A model generated the notes under the pieces. That model had not been told where the DNA came from, ran no database searches, and saw only the letters and a list, made by a program, of their open reading frames with translations. A DNA stretch of 64,000 nucleotides from Pycnococcus provasolii (lineage: Eukaryota > Chlorophyta > Pseudoscourfieldiophyceae > Pseudoscourfieldiales > Pycnococcaceae): the NCBI GenBank assembly GCA_938743325.2, contig OW568886.1, forward strand, positions 186,001 to 250,000. Direction: 5' to 3'. The position numbers and the translations under genes were made by a program. Below are positions 26,768-35,917 of the stretch, piece by piece (the stretch's first letter is position 1; each line of letters opens with the position of its first letter).

Positions 26768-28219
26768 ATGGCGCCTTGCTCCCGTCCGTCGTCGTCATCC
26801 GTACTCCAAGGGAGAAGGTGTCGTACTCCCTCGCATACGTCACGGATACACACACGTCCTTCTCGCTCCTCGTTCTTTCGTGCTTCCTCGTCTTCGTTTC
26901 AGGCCTCTACTCGTAATGAAACCGCCTCAGGAGACACGCCTCCTGACTTACCTGTAAAGCAAGGTGCATCGAGGTTCTGGATACCCATACCAGCTTTTCT
27001 ATGCCTGCTCTTCCAACCAGGAACGTCGAGAAGAACGACGCGTACTGAGCTTGTCAAGGGACAAATATGGGGTTTCGACCAACTGCAGGGTGTGCTGAAC
27101 GTGCTCGTGAACGTGCGCATGACCGTCGTGCGCATGAAAAACGGTAACCTGCTCGTATACAGCCCGATCGCGCCCACGGAAGAGTGCCTGCAGCTCGTGA
27201 GGGAGCTCGGGGGAGAGGTGGAGTACATCATCCTACCCACCACAGCACTCGAGCACAAAATCTACTTCGGGCCATTTGCACGCAAATTTCCCAAAGCCAA
27301 GGCATACGCCGCGCCTGGCCAGTGGAGCTTCCCCGTGCCCTTGCCACTCAGCTTCCTCGGACTCGGGTTCAGGCGACTCGACGGAACGCTCACCGACGAA
27401 GCGAGCGACTTCCCCTTTGCAGACGAGTTTGACCTCGCGCTGCTCGAGGCGCCACTCGGCATTGGGCCGTACGTCGAGTGCGCGTTCTACCACAAGAGAA
27501 GTCGCACGATGCTCCTGGTCGACGCCGCAGTCTGCGTGCCAAACTCACCGCCCACCGTCGCACGAAGCCCGGAGAACGACAGAACGCTGCTCATACGCGC
27601 GAGGCAAGACGTGAACGACGGTGCATCTTACCTAGGCGGAATTGTGGACGACTACGACCGAGCGGTGGACCAGGTGCCTCGCACGGATCAGAAGCGGCAG
27701 GAAGGGTGGTGGAAGACGGCACTGTTCGCGCTCTTCTTCCAGCCAAGTGATCTCGACTTTGACTTTGTCAAGGCGTTCGTGAACCAGAGCGCGGACTCCG
27801 GCTTCGTCTGGCGGGATAGCTACAAGTCGACGTTCCAGAATCTCAGCGAGAAGGTCATCGTCGCGCCGATCCTGCAGGCGCTCGTCTTCAACAAGCGACC
27901 AACCACCGTCGCCAACTGGGTGAAGAAGGTGTCAAGCTGGGGATTTGACAAGTTCATTCCTTGCCACTTTGACGCACCTGTCAAGGCGACGGGGCGTGAC
28001 ATCCGTCTCGCCTTTGCTAGCTTCCTCGACGAAGACCTTGCAGACCTTGGCAGCCCTCAACTGTCGAGTGCGCTTGACAACGTCGTGCCGACACGCGCGC
28101 TGCGCTCATCGTACAATAAGGATGACATGAAGATCCTAAACACGCTCGACACCATCGTTGTGGCGAGTGGCGTCGTCAAGCTGGAGAAGAAGCAAACAAC
28201 AAAAGGCGCCAACGTTTAA
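26768..28219 (+). CDS. DUF4336-family plastid protein
   Basis: 483 residues from MAPCSRPSSSS. The first ~90 residues are Ser/Arg-rich and read as a chloroplast transit peptide; a short hydrophobic patch (FWIPIPAFLCLLF, ~80-92) follows. The family domain begins at VLVNVRMTVVRMKNGNLLVYSPIAPTEE, continues with VEYIILPTTALEHKIYFGPFARKFP, AYAAPGQWSFPVPLPL and later NDRTLLIRARQD, and closes with WGFDKFIPCHFDAPV. DUF4336 resembles metallo-beta-lactamase folds but lacks the full HxHxDH metal motif (LEHK, CHFDAP remain). Function unknown; the family is common in photosynthetic eukaryotes and cyanobacteria. Divergent from the Mpv17-family gene and carrying the same 3' element 7 bases after its stop. 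Confidence 0.85.
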   Translation: MAPCSRPSSSSVLQGRRCRTPSHTSRIHTRPSRSSFFRASSSSFQASTRNETASGDTPPDLPVKQGASRFWIPIPAFLCLLFQPGTSRRTTRTELVKGQIWGFDQLQGVLNVLVNVRMTVVRMKNGNLLVYSPIAPTEECLQLVRELGGEVEYIILPTTALEHKIYFGPFARKFPKAKAYAAPGQWSFPVPLPLSFLGLGFRRLDGTLTDEASDFPFADEFDLALLEAPLGIGPYVECAFYHKRSRTMLLVDAAVCVPNSPPTVARSPENDRTLLIRARQDVNDGASYLGGIVDDYDRAVDQVPRTDQKRQEGWWKTALFALFFQPSDLDFDFVKAFVNQSADSGFVWRDSYKSTFQNLSEKVIVAPILQALVFNKRPTTVANWVKKVSSWGFDKFIPCHFDAPVKATGRDIRLAFASFLDEDLADLGSPQLSSALDNVVPTRALRSSYNKDDMKILNTLDTIVVASGVVKLEKKQTTKGANV

Positions 28220-28226
28220 AAAAAAG

Positions 28227-28355
28227 CTGAGATCCCTCATTCAGTAATGGAACGCACTTTGCTTTAACCAACGGTCGTCCGTTCATACCATTCATAGTCA
28301 CATTCAGCCCTTTCAGCGGTGCCATTCAGCAGCGCGTTTTTATACATGGCGCTGG
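28227..28355 (+). repeat. 3'-UTR element, copy 2 (inverted partner of 25117-25246)
   Basis: Starts seven bases after the DUF4336 stop with CTGAGATCCCTCATTCAG, the same words as copy 1 behind the Mpv17-family gene. Both copies lie in the sense orientation of their own transcripts. No target-site duplication or poly(A) tail is obvious. Confidence 0.8.
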
Positions 28356-28634
28356 CTTCGAATCTAACTTACTTTCAGGCCGCTTTTCGTATGCGTCCGG
28401 CGTGAGAGCTCCACTTGCGCTTGTTGTCGGTGTTGTCGTCGCCACTCAACGCGCTCGATGCAGCGGGGGAACGCAAGGAAGGACTCGCCAAGCTGCTCGA
28501 AGCAGAGACTTATGTGGGGGTGGCGCACCAAGCTCGAGGAGGGTGTTCGCTGCGGGAACGCCACAGGTACGCCAAGCAAGGGGAACCTCACAACAAGAAA
28601 TGAACAATAAATCAGCGGTGTGTGTTGTTTACAT

Positions 28635-31028
28635 TTATACCATAGCTCGCTCGGATCTAAGTGCATCAGATACGACAGGCGCCGTGCGATTGAGCAGAGA
28701 GAGCTCAGGTTTGCCCAAAGGGTCGTAGACCGTTTGGAAGCCTCGCAGAGTTTCACCCGCACCAATGCCAAGTGCAGCGTAGCTTCCCGCATCTCGGAGG
28801 GACTCCGCGAACCCCGTGCGCTCCGCCGCATCGCCTGAAGTCGCGTGTGTTGGGAAGTACGATTGAGGACCTCCTTCTGGGCCCACAGGGTTCGCCTCGC
28901 CATCGCCGTAGGCGGTTGCGTACGCGCGCACGCCGCGCGGGTCGAAGCGCCTGCCGTATCCCATCTCGGCCGACGGGTGTGGCACACCCTCTGCCATGCG
29001 CGTCGCAGTCGCCTCCTCCGGGATCGCGACGCCTAGCCGCAGCGGCGTTGTGCCGGGGAACGCGTCGGCACGCTGCCACATGCGCGACGGATCGTCGCGA
29101 TACTTGGCAGCTTGTCGCTCGAGGCTGTGCACATTCACGCCAAGCCGCTCGCCGTACTCGCCGGGGCAAGGTGCAAATAGATTGCTCTCTGGCATGTGAC
29201 CACCCGCTATGGGCAGCTGTGTCGGCACGAGTCCGCCGGGATGGCGGCGCGGCTCCATCGTGGGGCGATTGCCTGGTCTCATCGCCTCGTCGGCTATGCT
29301 CGTTGCGCCACCTGATCGCAGCTGCCGTTCTTGGTAATCTCCAGCCCCGGGCGCCTTCTGGCTCGAAATGTGCAATCCACCCGTGCTGAGGTGAAGTCCC
29401 GACTTCGACACGAGCTGATCCTGCACGATCAACGTCTCGTGCGGCGCGGGGCGTATGTGCAAGCTCGCCGCCGGAGCTTCGTTTGCAGCGCGGCCGGCGT
29501 TCGCCGTCTGCCAGTTGGCGACGCGATTTGCGTACTCCTTTGGCCCGTACAGCGTGCCAGGTCCGGGAACGCCGTTGAACTGGTACATCGTCGCCGCATC
29601 CCAGTTCACGCCCATCGCCTTCGTGCCCGTGAATGGTAAGCCGATGGTCCGTCCCACGTTCTCCGGCTCGGTGAGATTCGCGCTGAGACCATCGGCAGCT
29701 CGGCCAGCTGTCATCACAAGACTTCGCGGGTGCGTCTCTGCGAGCGCGCCGCGTGGCATGCTCGTTCCAGGTAGCGCGCCAAACGGCAGCTTCCCCGGCC
29801 GGTAGTGGTCCGGCCCAGGCGTTGCATTTTCCTCCGTGTTCAGCGTGAACCCGCTCACCTCCGCGCCTGACCTCGCGCCTGTCCACTCGCCTCCCGTGCT
29901 GACGTCCTTGATGGGACGGAACACCTTGACGCGAAGGTCGCGCGAGTTGATGGACCAGTGCGGGCTTTTCGTCAGGGTGCGCAATTTTGCCGTGTGCGCG
30001 CCGTGGTTTAGATTGTGCACGCCGGGCGCCGTCTCCGGGTGCAAGTACGCGGCACCCGACTCGCGTCCGCTCGAAAAGCACGGGTCGAGTCCGTGCCAAC
30101 CAATTTTCGGTCGGCCCGCGAGTCCAGCTCGCTGGTGCACGAGACTTTCGGCGGGCGCCATGGTCAGCTTGTTGACACCGTCGGCGCCACCAAAGCTGTG
30201 GCTAGGCGCACGTACACTTGTGGCGTATCCCAAACTTGTCGCCGGATGGTCTGGAGCTCCACCGTGCAGGCCGAAGGTGGCTGCCTTCCACTCCGACTTT
30301 GGAATGCGGCGGTGGTTGTGCTCTGTGTGGCGAAATCCCGTCGTCGAGGGAGCAAGAGCTGCTGTGCTCTTGCTCCACCCAACGACGAAGCTTCTTCCGA
30401 AATCCGACGTCGGTGGCTTAAATCCTAGTCTCTGCACGAGTGGCGTGTGGTCGCTGTACACGGTCGCCTTGCGCCCCCATCCTGACTCGCACGCCTTGGC
30501 AATGGCGCGTGCAAACTCGTTCATGTCGAGCAGGTCGTCGGCGTTCTTCTTGCCGGCATATTCCACGAGCGCCTCTGCTAAGAGCGCTGCGTTGGGTTCC
30601 CAGAGTTGTCGCAAGTCTGGCTCACCCGCCGCGAGTGTCGCGATGTTTTCGACGAGCGCAAGTGCAGAGACCGCCGCAGGTGGCGTCGGCGGTACATGGT
30701 GTCGTGGTGTTGTGGTTGTGGAGGCTGCCTGCGACGCGTTGTCGGCCTGACTGCGAGGTGTTAACTTCTGATAAACTTCTTCCCTTACGCGGTGTTCTTC
30801 CAACAACTTCGCATATTCTGCTTTCTGCGCGGCGACGAACACCCCTTGAACGCTGACAAGGTTGCGTGGCGTGTCGAGCCAACCACGCAACGCTCGAAGT
30901 GCTTCGACGAGTCGGCTTTTCGGGATGTGTTTGGCGTCATTGTCTGAAAGAGCTGAAGCTGAAGTGCGCGCCGTATCTTCACGTTCACGCAGCGCAAGAG
31001 GAGCGACACCCGCCGCCACTGCCGCCAT
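28635..31028 (-). CDS. STPGR-like (sperm-tail PG-rich repeat) protein
   Basis: 797 residues from MAAVAAGVAPL. The N-terminal ~190 residues are helical (KHIPKSRLVEALRALRGWL..., then LLDMNEFARAIAKACE, an EF-hand-like helix pair). The rest is disordered, Gly/Pro/His-rich, with scattered PGP-x-x-Y motifs: NATPGPDHYRPG, GVPGPGTLYGP, KAPGAGDYQE, APCPGEYGE. This is the pattern of STPGR/ODF3-like proteins, which bind microtubules, mainly inside axonemal doublets. The repeats here are sparse and divergent, so I call the family by motif only. If correct it implies a flagellate stage or a cytoplasmic microtubule role. No membrane segment or signal peptide. Downstream it faces the DUF4336 gene 3' end. 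Confidence 0.55.
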   Translation of the reverse strand: MAAVAAGVAPLALREREDTARTSASALSDNDAKHIPKSRLVEALRALRGWLDTPRNLVSVQGVFVAAQKAEYAKLLEEHRVREEVYQKLTPRSQADNASQAASTTTTPRHHVPPTPPAAVSALALVENIATLAAGEPDLRQLWEPNAALLAEALVEYAGKKNADDLLDMNEFARAIAKACESGWGRKATVYSDHTPLVQRLGFKPPTSDFGRSFVVGWSKSTAALAPSTTGFRHTEHNHRRIPKSEWKAATFGLHGGAPDHPATSLGYATSVRAPSHSFGGADGVNKLTMAPAESLVHQRAGLAGRPKIGWHGLDPCFSSGRESGAAYLHPETAPGVHNLNHGAHTAKLRTLTKSPHWSINSRDLRVKVFRPIKDVSTGGEWTGARSGAEVSGFTLNTEENATPGPDHYRPGKLPFGALPGTSMPRGALAETHPRSLVMTAGRAADGLSANLTEPENVGRTIGLPFTGTKAMGVNWDAATMYQFNGVPGPGTLYGPKEYANRVANWQTANAGRAANEAPAASLHIRPAPHETLIVQDQLVSKSGLHLSTGGLHISSQKAPGAGDYQERQLRSGGATSIADEAMRPGNRPTMEPRRHPGGLVPTQLPIAGGHMPESNLFAPCPGEYGERLGVNVHSLERQAAKYRDDPSRMWQRADAFPGTTPLRLGVAIPEEATATRMAEGVPHPSAEMGYGRRFDPRGVRAYATAYGDGEANPVGPEGGPQSYFPTHATSGDAAERTGFAESLRDAGSYAALGIGAGETLRGFQTVYDPLGKPELSLLNRTAPVVSDALRSERAMV

Positions 31029-32025
31029 ATTAGCCAACTATTCTATTAGGATACTTCAAGCGCGAGCACGCACGCACGCACGCACGCACGCACCACCTTA
31101 ACAGGAAGGTTGAGTGTCTTCTTGAGGTGGCGCCGGCGCAGGTGGGAACCCGTCCGTCCGGTAGTAAAGGTTGGACCTGTTTGGCACGCGTTGTGAATTT
31201 AGTCGAAGAGTTAAGTCCAACTTTTTCTGTCTGTTTGGCGGAGGCCGAGTTTTCCGGGTCGCTCTACCTTTTTAAGAAGGGGTTGGCGCCGGCGCCGGTA
31301 ATAAGGTTAGGGTAAGGTTAGGAGCGCCCATCACAGCGGTATGTAAGAACTACCTTCTCTGGCAACTCGATGGCCGGTCTGGTCCTTCAAGACGCTCGCA
31401 GCCTCGCATTTAAGCCGTTCGCCGTGAATACAGGAGTGAGCAAATGACGTCTGGTGGTTGGTAAGTTACGGACCGGTACAGCTTGGTAGTTCTGTTCTGT
31501 ACACTGAGCAGTGAGTCTACATCTGTAGTGGCAGCCGCAGGTAGTATTCTCGTGTGTTTCTTTCTTCGCCCCGACAGCCCGAGGACGCAAACTCTGTGTT
31601 GAGCGACGACTGTTGAACGGGATGCCAACAGCCTCTTTGGGGAAAAATCATGAAGTGTTTTCTACGAGAAGAAATAGGGTACTTGATGGCGCAAGAAAAG
31701 GAGCCCTTTCCGAAAGACGAAAGTCTCGAGGTGGAAGACAGACAGGTGGGGGAGAGTGGGTTAGGGTTAGGGCTAGGGTTAGGGTTAGGGTTAGGGTTAA
31801 GGTTCGGGTTCGGGTTCGGGTTTCGGGTTTCGTGTTTCGGGTTCCCGTCTGCTCTCCCCCTTTCATTTTTTTCTGTTTTCCCCCTCCCCTCCTCCTTCTC
31901 AGGTCCCCGGACCCGGGTCCAGGTGGGTGCGAGCCTCCCCCATGATGGTGGCACACGATGGCATGCGTGTTTTGCTGCTTTCCGTTGAAGAAAGAAAGAA
32001 AGAAAGAAAGTGTATGTTTTGTTTT
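31029..32025. other. gene-free interval with repeats
   Basis: A CACG tetranucleotide tract (31066-31093), TAAGGTTAGG-type motifs near 31300-31322, and the long TTAGGG/TTCGGG array listed separately. No coding evidence seen. Confidence 0.6.
31758..31843 (+). repeat. mixed TTAGGG -> TTCGGG array
   Basis: Begins as TTAGGG units (one TTAGGGC variant), passes through TTAAGG into TTCGGG and TTTCGGG units. The TTCGGG part is the complement of the CCCGAA array at 10404. Confidence 0.9.
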
Positions 32026-32501
32026 TTAAACATCGAAGAAGTGTCCACCAACCATCTCGAGCATGGCGTCCACCTCGTCGTCGTTCTCCAAACCCAAACT
32101 CTCAGGCGTGTCGTCCTCCTTGATGCGATTCCCATCAAACAGGAACTTGACGGAACGCTGCTCGACGCTCTTCTTGCTCGCGTATGCGGCGAATACCTTA
32201 CCCATCTTCGTGCTCGGCTTCACCTTGAAGAACATCTCGCTGCCATCCTGAGCCTTCACCTTAATCTGTTGAACCGGTCGTCGTTGTTGGTATCGTCGTG
32301 GGTTTCGAAGTGTGCGGTCAAAGTCTCGTTAGTTTTTGCGTTTTCGAAAATAAAAGAGCGAATGTGCATCACACGCGATCGCCACACGCACTAAACAGCA
32401 CCACCAAACCAGTACCACCCAACCATTACGAAAGATTGAAAAACCTGAAAGACCACCACCAAACGTACCTGCAGCTGTCCGTCGTTCGGTGCGTCCGCCA
32501 T
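32026..32501 (-). CDS. SUMO: SUMO (small ubiquitin-related modifier), two exons
   Basis: Exon 1 (32501-32469) encodes MADAPNDGQLQ and ends at a perfect GTACGT donor; a 203-base intron ends in CAG at 32268-32266; exon 2 (32265-32026) continues IKVKAQDGSEMFFKVK. Joined length 90 residues. Diagnostic SUMO features: KFLFDGNRIKEDDTPESLGLENDDEVDAMLEMVGG, that is the RFxFDGxRIxxxxTP loop, the acidic D-D-E patch, and a C-terminal Gly-Gly followed by a four-residue tail HFFDV-type extension (here HFFDV after GG) that a SUMO protease must remove. The N-terminal tail is shorter than in plants and has no psi-K-x-E site, so poly-SUMO chains through it are unlikely. It shares a ~235-base promoter with the GT29 gene. 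Confidence 0.93.
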
Positions 32502-32628
32502 GGTGTGGGTAGCGACACCAAAAAGCTGGGAAAAAGTAAGAATATGTGAGAAATGGAGGGAAAACTACACCCTACACCGAGCAGGCGGAGCAGGCCAACC
32601 AAGGGCCAACCCGGAGAGGAGAGGAGAG

Positions 32629-32668
32629 TTAGGGTTTGGGTCAATCTCTCTCTGGTTAGGGTTTAAGG
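32629..32668 (+). promoter_or_regulatory. TTAGGG/TTTGGG motifs in divergent promoter
   Basis: GTTAGGGTTTGGGTC and GGTTAGGGTTTAAGG lie between SUMO (start 32501) and the sialyltransferase-like gene (start 32736). Telo-box-like; function inferred from position only. Confidence 0.4.
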
Positions 32669-32735
32669 TTGTTGCACGTTTTTCCCCCGCCCGCTCCAGC
32701 CCCGCCCGGGAGAGTTGTGTTCCGATCGGCGCGCG

Positions 32736-34040
32736 ATGGCGTCGAGGCGAAGATCGCGCTCGAGAAGATGTCTTGCACACACACCAGTGCGCGGCCGCCA
32801 CCCACTTGCTGCAAGGCTCTATGGTTCGCTTGCTCTATGGTTCATGCTGGCACTCACATGTGGCATAATGAGAGTGGGTGCGCTCGTCAAGCTGCCGACG
32901 CTGCTCAGCAGTGGAAGCGGCGTGTCGAAGCCGGTGAAGCCCTCATCCGTACCCGGATGCGCGGGAGCGACGAGCGGCGATATCTCACTCGCGCAAATCT
33001 TAAGTGAGGTGATCCCGACGAGACATCGCGTGCTCAGCTGGGCGAACAACTCCGACTACCTCGCGGCGTGGACGTCGAACGTGACTTACGACGCGGGGAC
33101 TGAGGGAGACGAGCAGGAACTTGCCACCGGACGACGGAAACGCCTGCCGTACGACTTTCGAAGCTGTGCCGTGGTTGGAAACGGTGGGATTATGCGCGCC
33201 AACGCGCTCGGCAAGGCGGTCGACGCACACACCGCCATCTGGAGGCTCAACCAGGCGCCCACGAAAGGGTACGAGAGGCTTGTGGGCAAGAAGACGCACT
33301 TCCGCGTTTTGAATAAGACTTGGCTTGCGAAATACGCGAATAGGATCAACAAGGACTGGCTTCCCTTTGAGCCCGAGCTTACGCTCGTCCCAAGCCGTGG
33401 CAATCCGGGAACTGCACGCGGTATGTTCAACATGTACGGCCCGACGGCAGGGCAGCCTCTTCGTCGCAACGTTCGCGTCGCGAACATGCACAGCGCAGTC
33501 AGCGCGGCGACGAGCAAAGTAATGCGAGAGTTTCGTAGGCAGGCGAGCTGCAGCCGCGCTCGCAAGACGTTCCACGGCGGCTCGACGCCGAGTGGGGGTA
33601 TCATGACGGTGTTCATGGCGCTCGCGCTGTGCAAGCGCACGACGGTTTACGGATTCGGGAACGAGCCGGGCGGCAAGTACCAGTACTACCAATTCCTGAA
33701 TACCGAACGGCCGGGTGGTGACGCCGTTCACTCGTTCGATGCGGAGAAAGCGCTTGTCATGCAGCTGGCGAAGGATGGGTACGTGGAGTTCTGCTCGGAC
33801 ATCAAGTACGGGCGTGGCGTGCACTGCGGCTGCCCCAAGGGCGATAGCTGCGGCGACTCCGCGGCGGCGAGCGTATCTCAGCCCAAGGTACTTTTACGCG
33901 AGGCATTGGCTCACGAGGCTAGCCAGCGTGCACGCTTGCGCGGCGTTTCACAGAAAGGACTTTATGCCATCAAAAAGCTTGGCGGATCGCGTGGGCGAAG
34001 CGCGGTGGAACAGCTGCACCATTCTGGGACGAACGGCTAA
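32736..34040 (+). CDS. GT29 sialyltransferase-like glycosyltransferase
   Basis: 434 residues, type II topology: a basic N-terminus (MASRRRSRSRRCLAHT), signal anchor ~29-50 (ALWFMLALTCGIMRVGAL), stem, then the catalytic domain. Sialylmotif L runs from Cys144 (CAVVGNGGIMRANALGKAVD, then AHTAIWRLNQAPT), motif S is near 287-308 (SGGIMTVFMALALCKRTTVYGFG), and the HxxxxE very-small motif is HSFDAE at ~332. Animal enzymes move sialic acid from CMP-sialic acid in the Golgi; the plant and algal GT29 members are thought to use related acidic sugars such as Kdo or Dha, and CMP-Kdo metabolism exists in green algae. A disulfide pair (Cys144 with Cys in the S motif, ALCKR) is present. Donor specificity cannot be read from sequence. 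Confidence 0.87.
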   Translation: MASRRRSRSRRCLAHTPVRGRHPLAARLYGSLALWFMLALTCGIMRVGALVKLPTLLSSGSGVSKPVKPSSVPGCAGATSGDISLAQILSEVIPTRHRVLSWANNSDYLAAWTSNVTYDAGTEGDEQELATGRRKRLPYDFRSCAVVGNGGIMRANALGKAVDAHTAIWRLNQAPTKGYERLVGKKTHFRVLNKTWLAKYANRINKDWLPFEPELTLVPSRGNPGTARGMFNMYGPTAGQPLRRNVRVANMHSAVSAATSKVMREFRRQASCSRARKTFHGGSTPSGGIMTVFMALALCKRTTVYGFGNEPGGKYQYYQFLNTERPGGDAVHSFDAEKALVMQLAKDGYVEFCSDIKYGRGVHCGCPKGDSCGDSAAASVSQPKVLLREALAHEASQRARLRGVSQKGLYAIKKLGGSRGRSAVEQLHHSGTNG

Positions 34041-34189
34041 ATGTCAAATCGGTCCAGTCGGACCTTGATGACAGTGTAAACTATCATACCTTTATATTCT
34101 TTTGAAAAGTGAATACGATTATTGTTGGACGAAAAGTAAAGTACATTCCATTACTAAAATGCAAAAGTAAAACAAACAAAATAAAAAAG

Positions 34190-35917
34190 TCATGGTTCTG
34201 GACTCATAGGAGGGGTCGAGCTGTACGTTTTAGCGGCACCATTTCCAAGCATCGGCTTTGGCTCGCTCGCCGCGCGCGCTGCACGATTTTCCGCCTGTGC
34301 CACCCACTGCTGCTTCTGGATATCGTCGCAGCTCGCCTTTCGCACCATAGGCTTACTTGCACCACTGGGAGGTGGCGCCGACGGCGCGCTCGTCGCCAGA
34401 TTCGGGAAAAATGGGAATGATGCAGGTATGCCTGGTACACCCGCGAATGGAAAGGCAAGTCCAACGGGGTATACGGGTGGATGGGTCATGCCCACCGTTG
34501 GCGCTGTGTTGTTGTTGTTGCTGTTGTTGTTGTCGATGGCGGCAACAATGTCGTGGATGGTGGCTGTGCCTGTGGTGGTGGCGGTGCCAGCGTTGCTTGT
34601 GCTGCCATCAACGCCTGGAGGAGGCACAAGCATCCGCTTTCTTGGGACCCACTCGGGCGCCATGCTAGGTGCACCACCACCAGGCAGAGCCGCCATGACA
34701 ACGTCGTTTGTCGGAACGAGCCGAGGAGAACTCATTGGCGGCGTCGACGGATCCCATTTAGGCGCACCATTTGTGACGTCAGGTGCAGTCGTCCCCGCCG
34801 CCGGTGTCGACGCCATGCCGCCCCACGTCACAGCGCTGTTGTTTGCTGCCGCCGCTGCGGCTGCAGCAGCTACAGCTGCTGAAAAGTCCTTCACAGCGGG
34901 CGTTTCCCCCTTTAGTTCGGCACTGCCCGTCGGATTTGGCGCCGATACCGCGGCAGTCGCCGCCATCACCATGGCAGCCGTCGCGTCGCGCATCGCCTCG
35001 ACGCTGCTGGATGTCACTGCTGGCCTCTGCTGCTCGATGGCGGCAAATCGTGATCGCCGCTTCGACACGCCCTTGATGCGCAGAAAGTGTTTCTGCGCGT
35101 GGCTCGCCACCTGCGTGGGTGTTCGCGTCGGGACGAAGTACCTGCTCACTGCACGCCAGTTGCCCTTCCCGAGCTTGTCAAGTCCGTCGAGGAACTGCAG
35201 ATGTTCGTGCTCCGTCCACGGCACACCCTTGTGTTTGGTGGCTGAGACATCCGCTCGATTGTGAGCAAGAGGTTCCACGGGTGCGCCCGCCCCATTCGTC
35301 ATCAGAGCACCCATCGCAGCGCGTTGCGCCGCACCGGGCGAATGCTGAGATGCCTGGAATGCACCTGCGGACGTTCCATCGCCTCCAAGAAGGTTGTGAG
35401 CTACCGTCCCATCCGTTCGAATGCGCGGCGGGAGCACAAATCCTGGCGGCGTTGGCGTGATTACGTTCGCGTCCGTGCGCATGCGCGGTGGAATCCACGA
35501 CGGCGCTAACGACGACGATGGGTCAGTGTTGTTGTTGCCATTAGCTGAAGCTGCTGTTGCTGCGGAAATGTTCTGATGCTGTATGAATGCGGACGACGAC
35601 GAGACGCCTGGAGCTGAGCCCCCCGCCATGTATCCTGGCGGCGGTGCTGATGGCGGTCCTGGCATCGTCGCTCCCGCTGCTGTCGAGTTGTGAGTTGCAT
35701 TTGCTGCCGTGATGCCAGTGCCAAACCCAGGTGGTGGTGGAGGTCGTGCGAGCACGGGCGGCGGCGGTGGCGGTGGTGGATGCTTGGGCTCCGGGTGCGG
35801 ACTGTGGTGGTGCATCGATGACGCGGCGGTGACTGACATGGTCGGCGCTGTCGCTTTCGTCGCCATAGCCGCCGCGGCGATTGCTGCTGCCGTCGCGGTC
35901 AAAGGCGTGGGCGCCAT
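34190..35917 (-). CDS. SHAQKYF-class single-repeat MYB transcription factor
   Basis: 575 residues from the first true ATG ([13 protein letters not shown]). The single MYB repeat at about 226-282 reads [29 protein letters not shown] then [18 protein letters not shown]; the SHAQK(H/Y)F recognition helix binds TATCC/I-box or GATAA-type sites in plant relatives (MYB1R, KUA1, REVEILLE-related). The helix has H in place of Y (SHAQKHF), a common variant. Flanks are long low-complexity Pro/Ala/Asn stretches with poly-Ala and poly-Asn runs, as in activation domains; a PPG-rich N-terminus has repeated PPPPP tracts. Likely a nuclear regulator of light or circadian outputs by analogy; that is inference. 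Confidence 0.85.
   Translation of the reverse strand: MAPTPLTATAAAIAAAAMATKATAPTMSVTAASSMHHHSPHPEPKHPPPPPPPPVLARPPPPPGFGTGITAANATHNSTAAGATMPGPPSAPPPGYMAGGSAPGVSSSSAFIQHQNISAATAASANGNNNTDPSSSLAPSWIPPRMRTDANVITPTPPGFVLPPRIRTDGTVAHNLLGGDGTSAGAFQASQHSPGAAQRAAMGALMTNGAGAPVEPLAHNRADVSATKHKGVPWTEHEHLQFLDGLDKLGKGNWRAVSRYFVPTRTPTQVASHAQKHFLRIKGVSKRRSRFAAIEQQRPAVTSSSVEAMRDATAAMVMAATAAVSAPNPTGSAELKGETPAVKDFSAAVAAAAAAAAANNSAVTWGGMASTPAAGTTAPDVTNGAPKWDPSTPPMSSPRLVPTNDVVMAALPGGGAPSMAPEWVPRKRMLVPPPGVDGSTSNAGTATTTGTATIHDIVAAIDNNNSNNNNTAPTVGMTHPPVYPVGLAFPFAGVPGIPASFPFFPNLATSAPSAPPPSGASKPMVRKASCDDIQKQQWVAQAENRAARAASEPKPMLGNGAAKTYSSTPPMSPEP

Noticed and set aside
28753-30099. 448-codon minus-strand open frame within the STPGR-like gene
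   Set aside because: Arg/Gly-rich shifted reading of the same strand; the 797-residue frame carries the PGPxxY motifs.
31066-31093. CRISPR-like or mobile-element end at the CACG tract
   Set aside because: Simple tetranucleotide repeat without spacers or terminal repeats.
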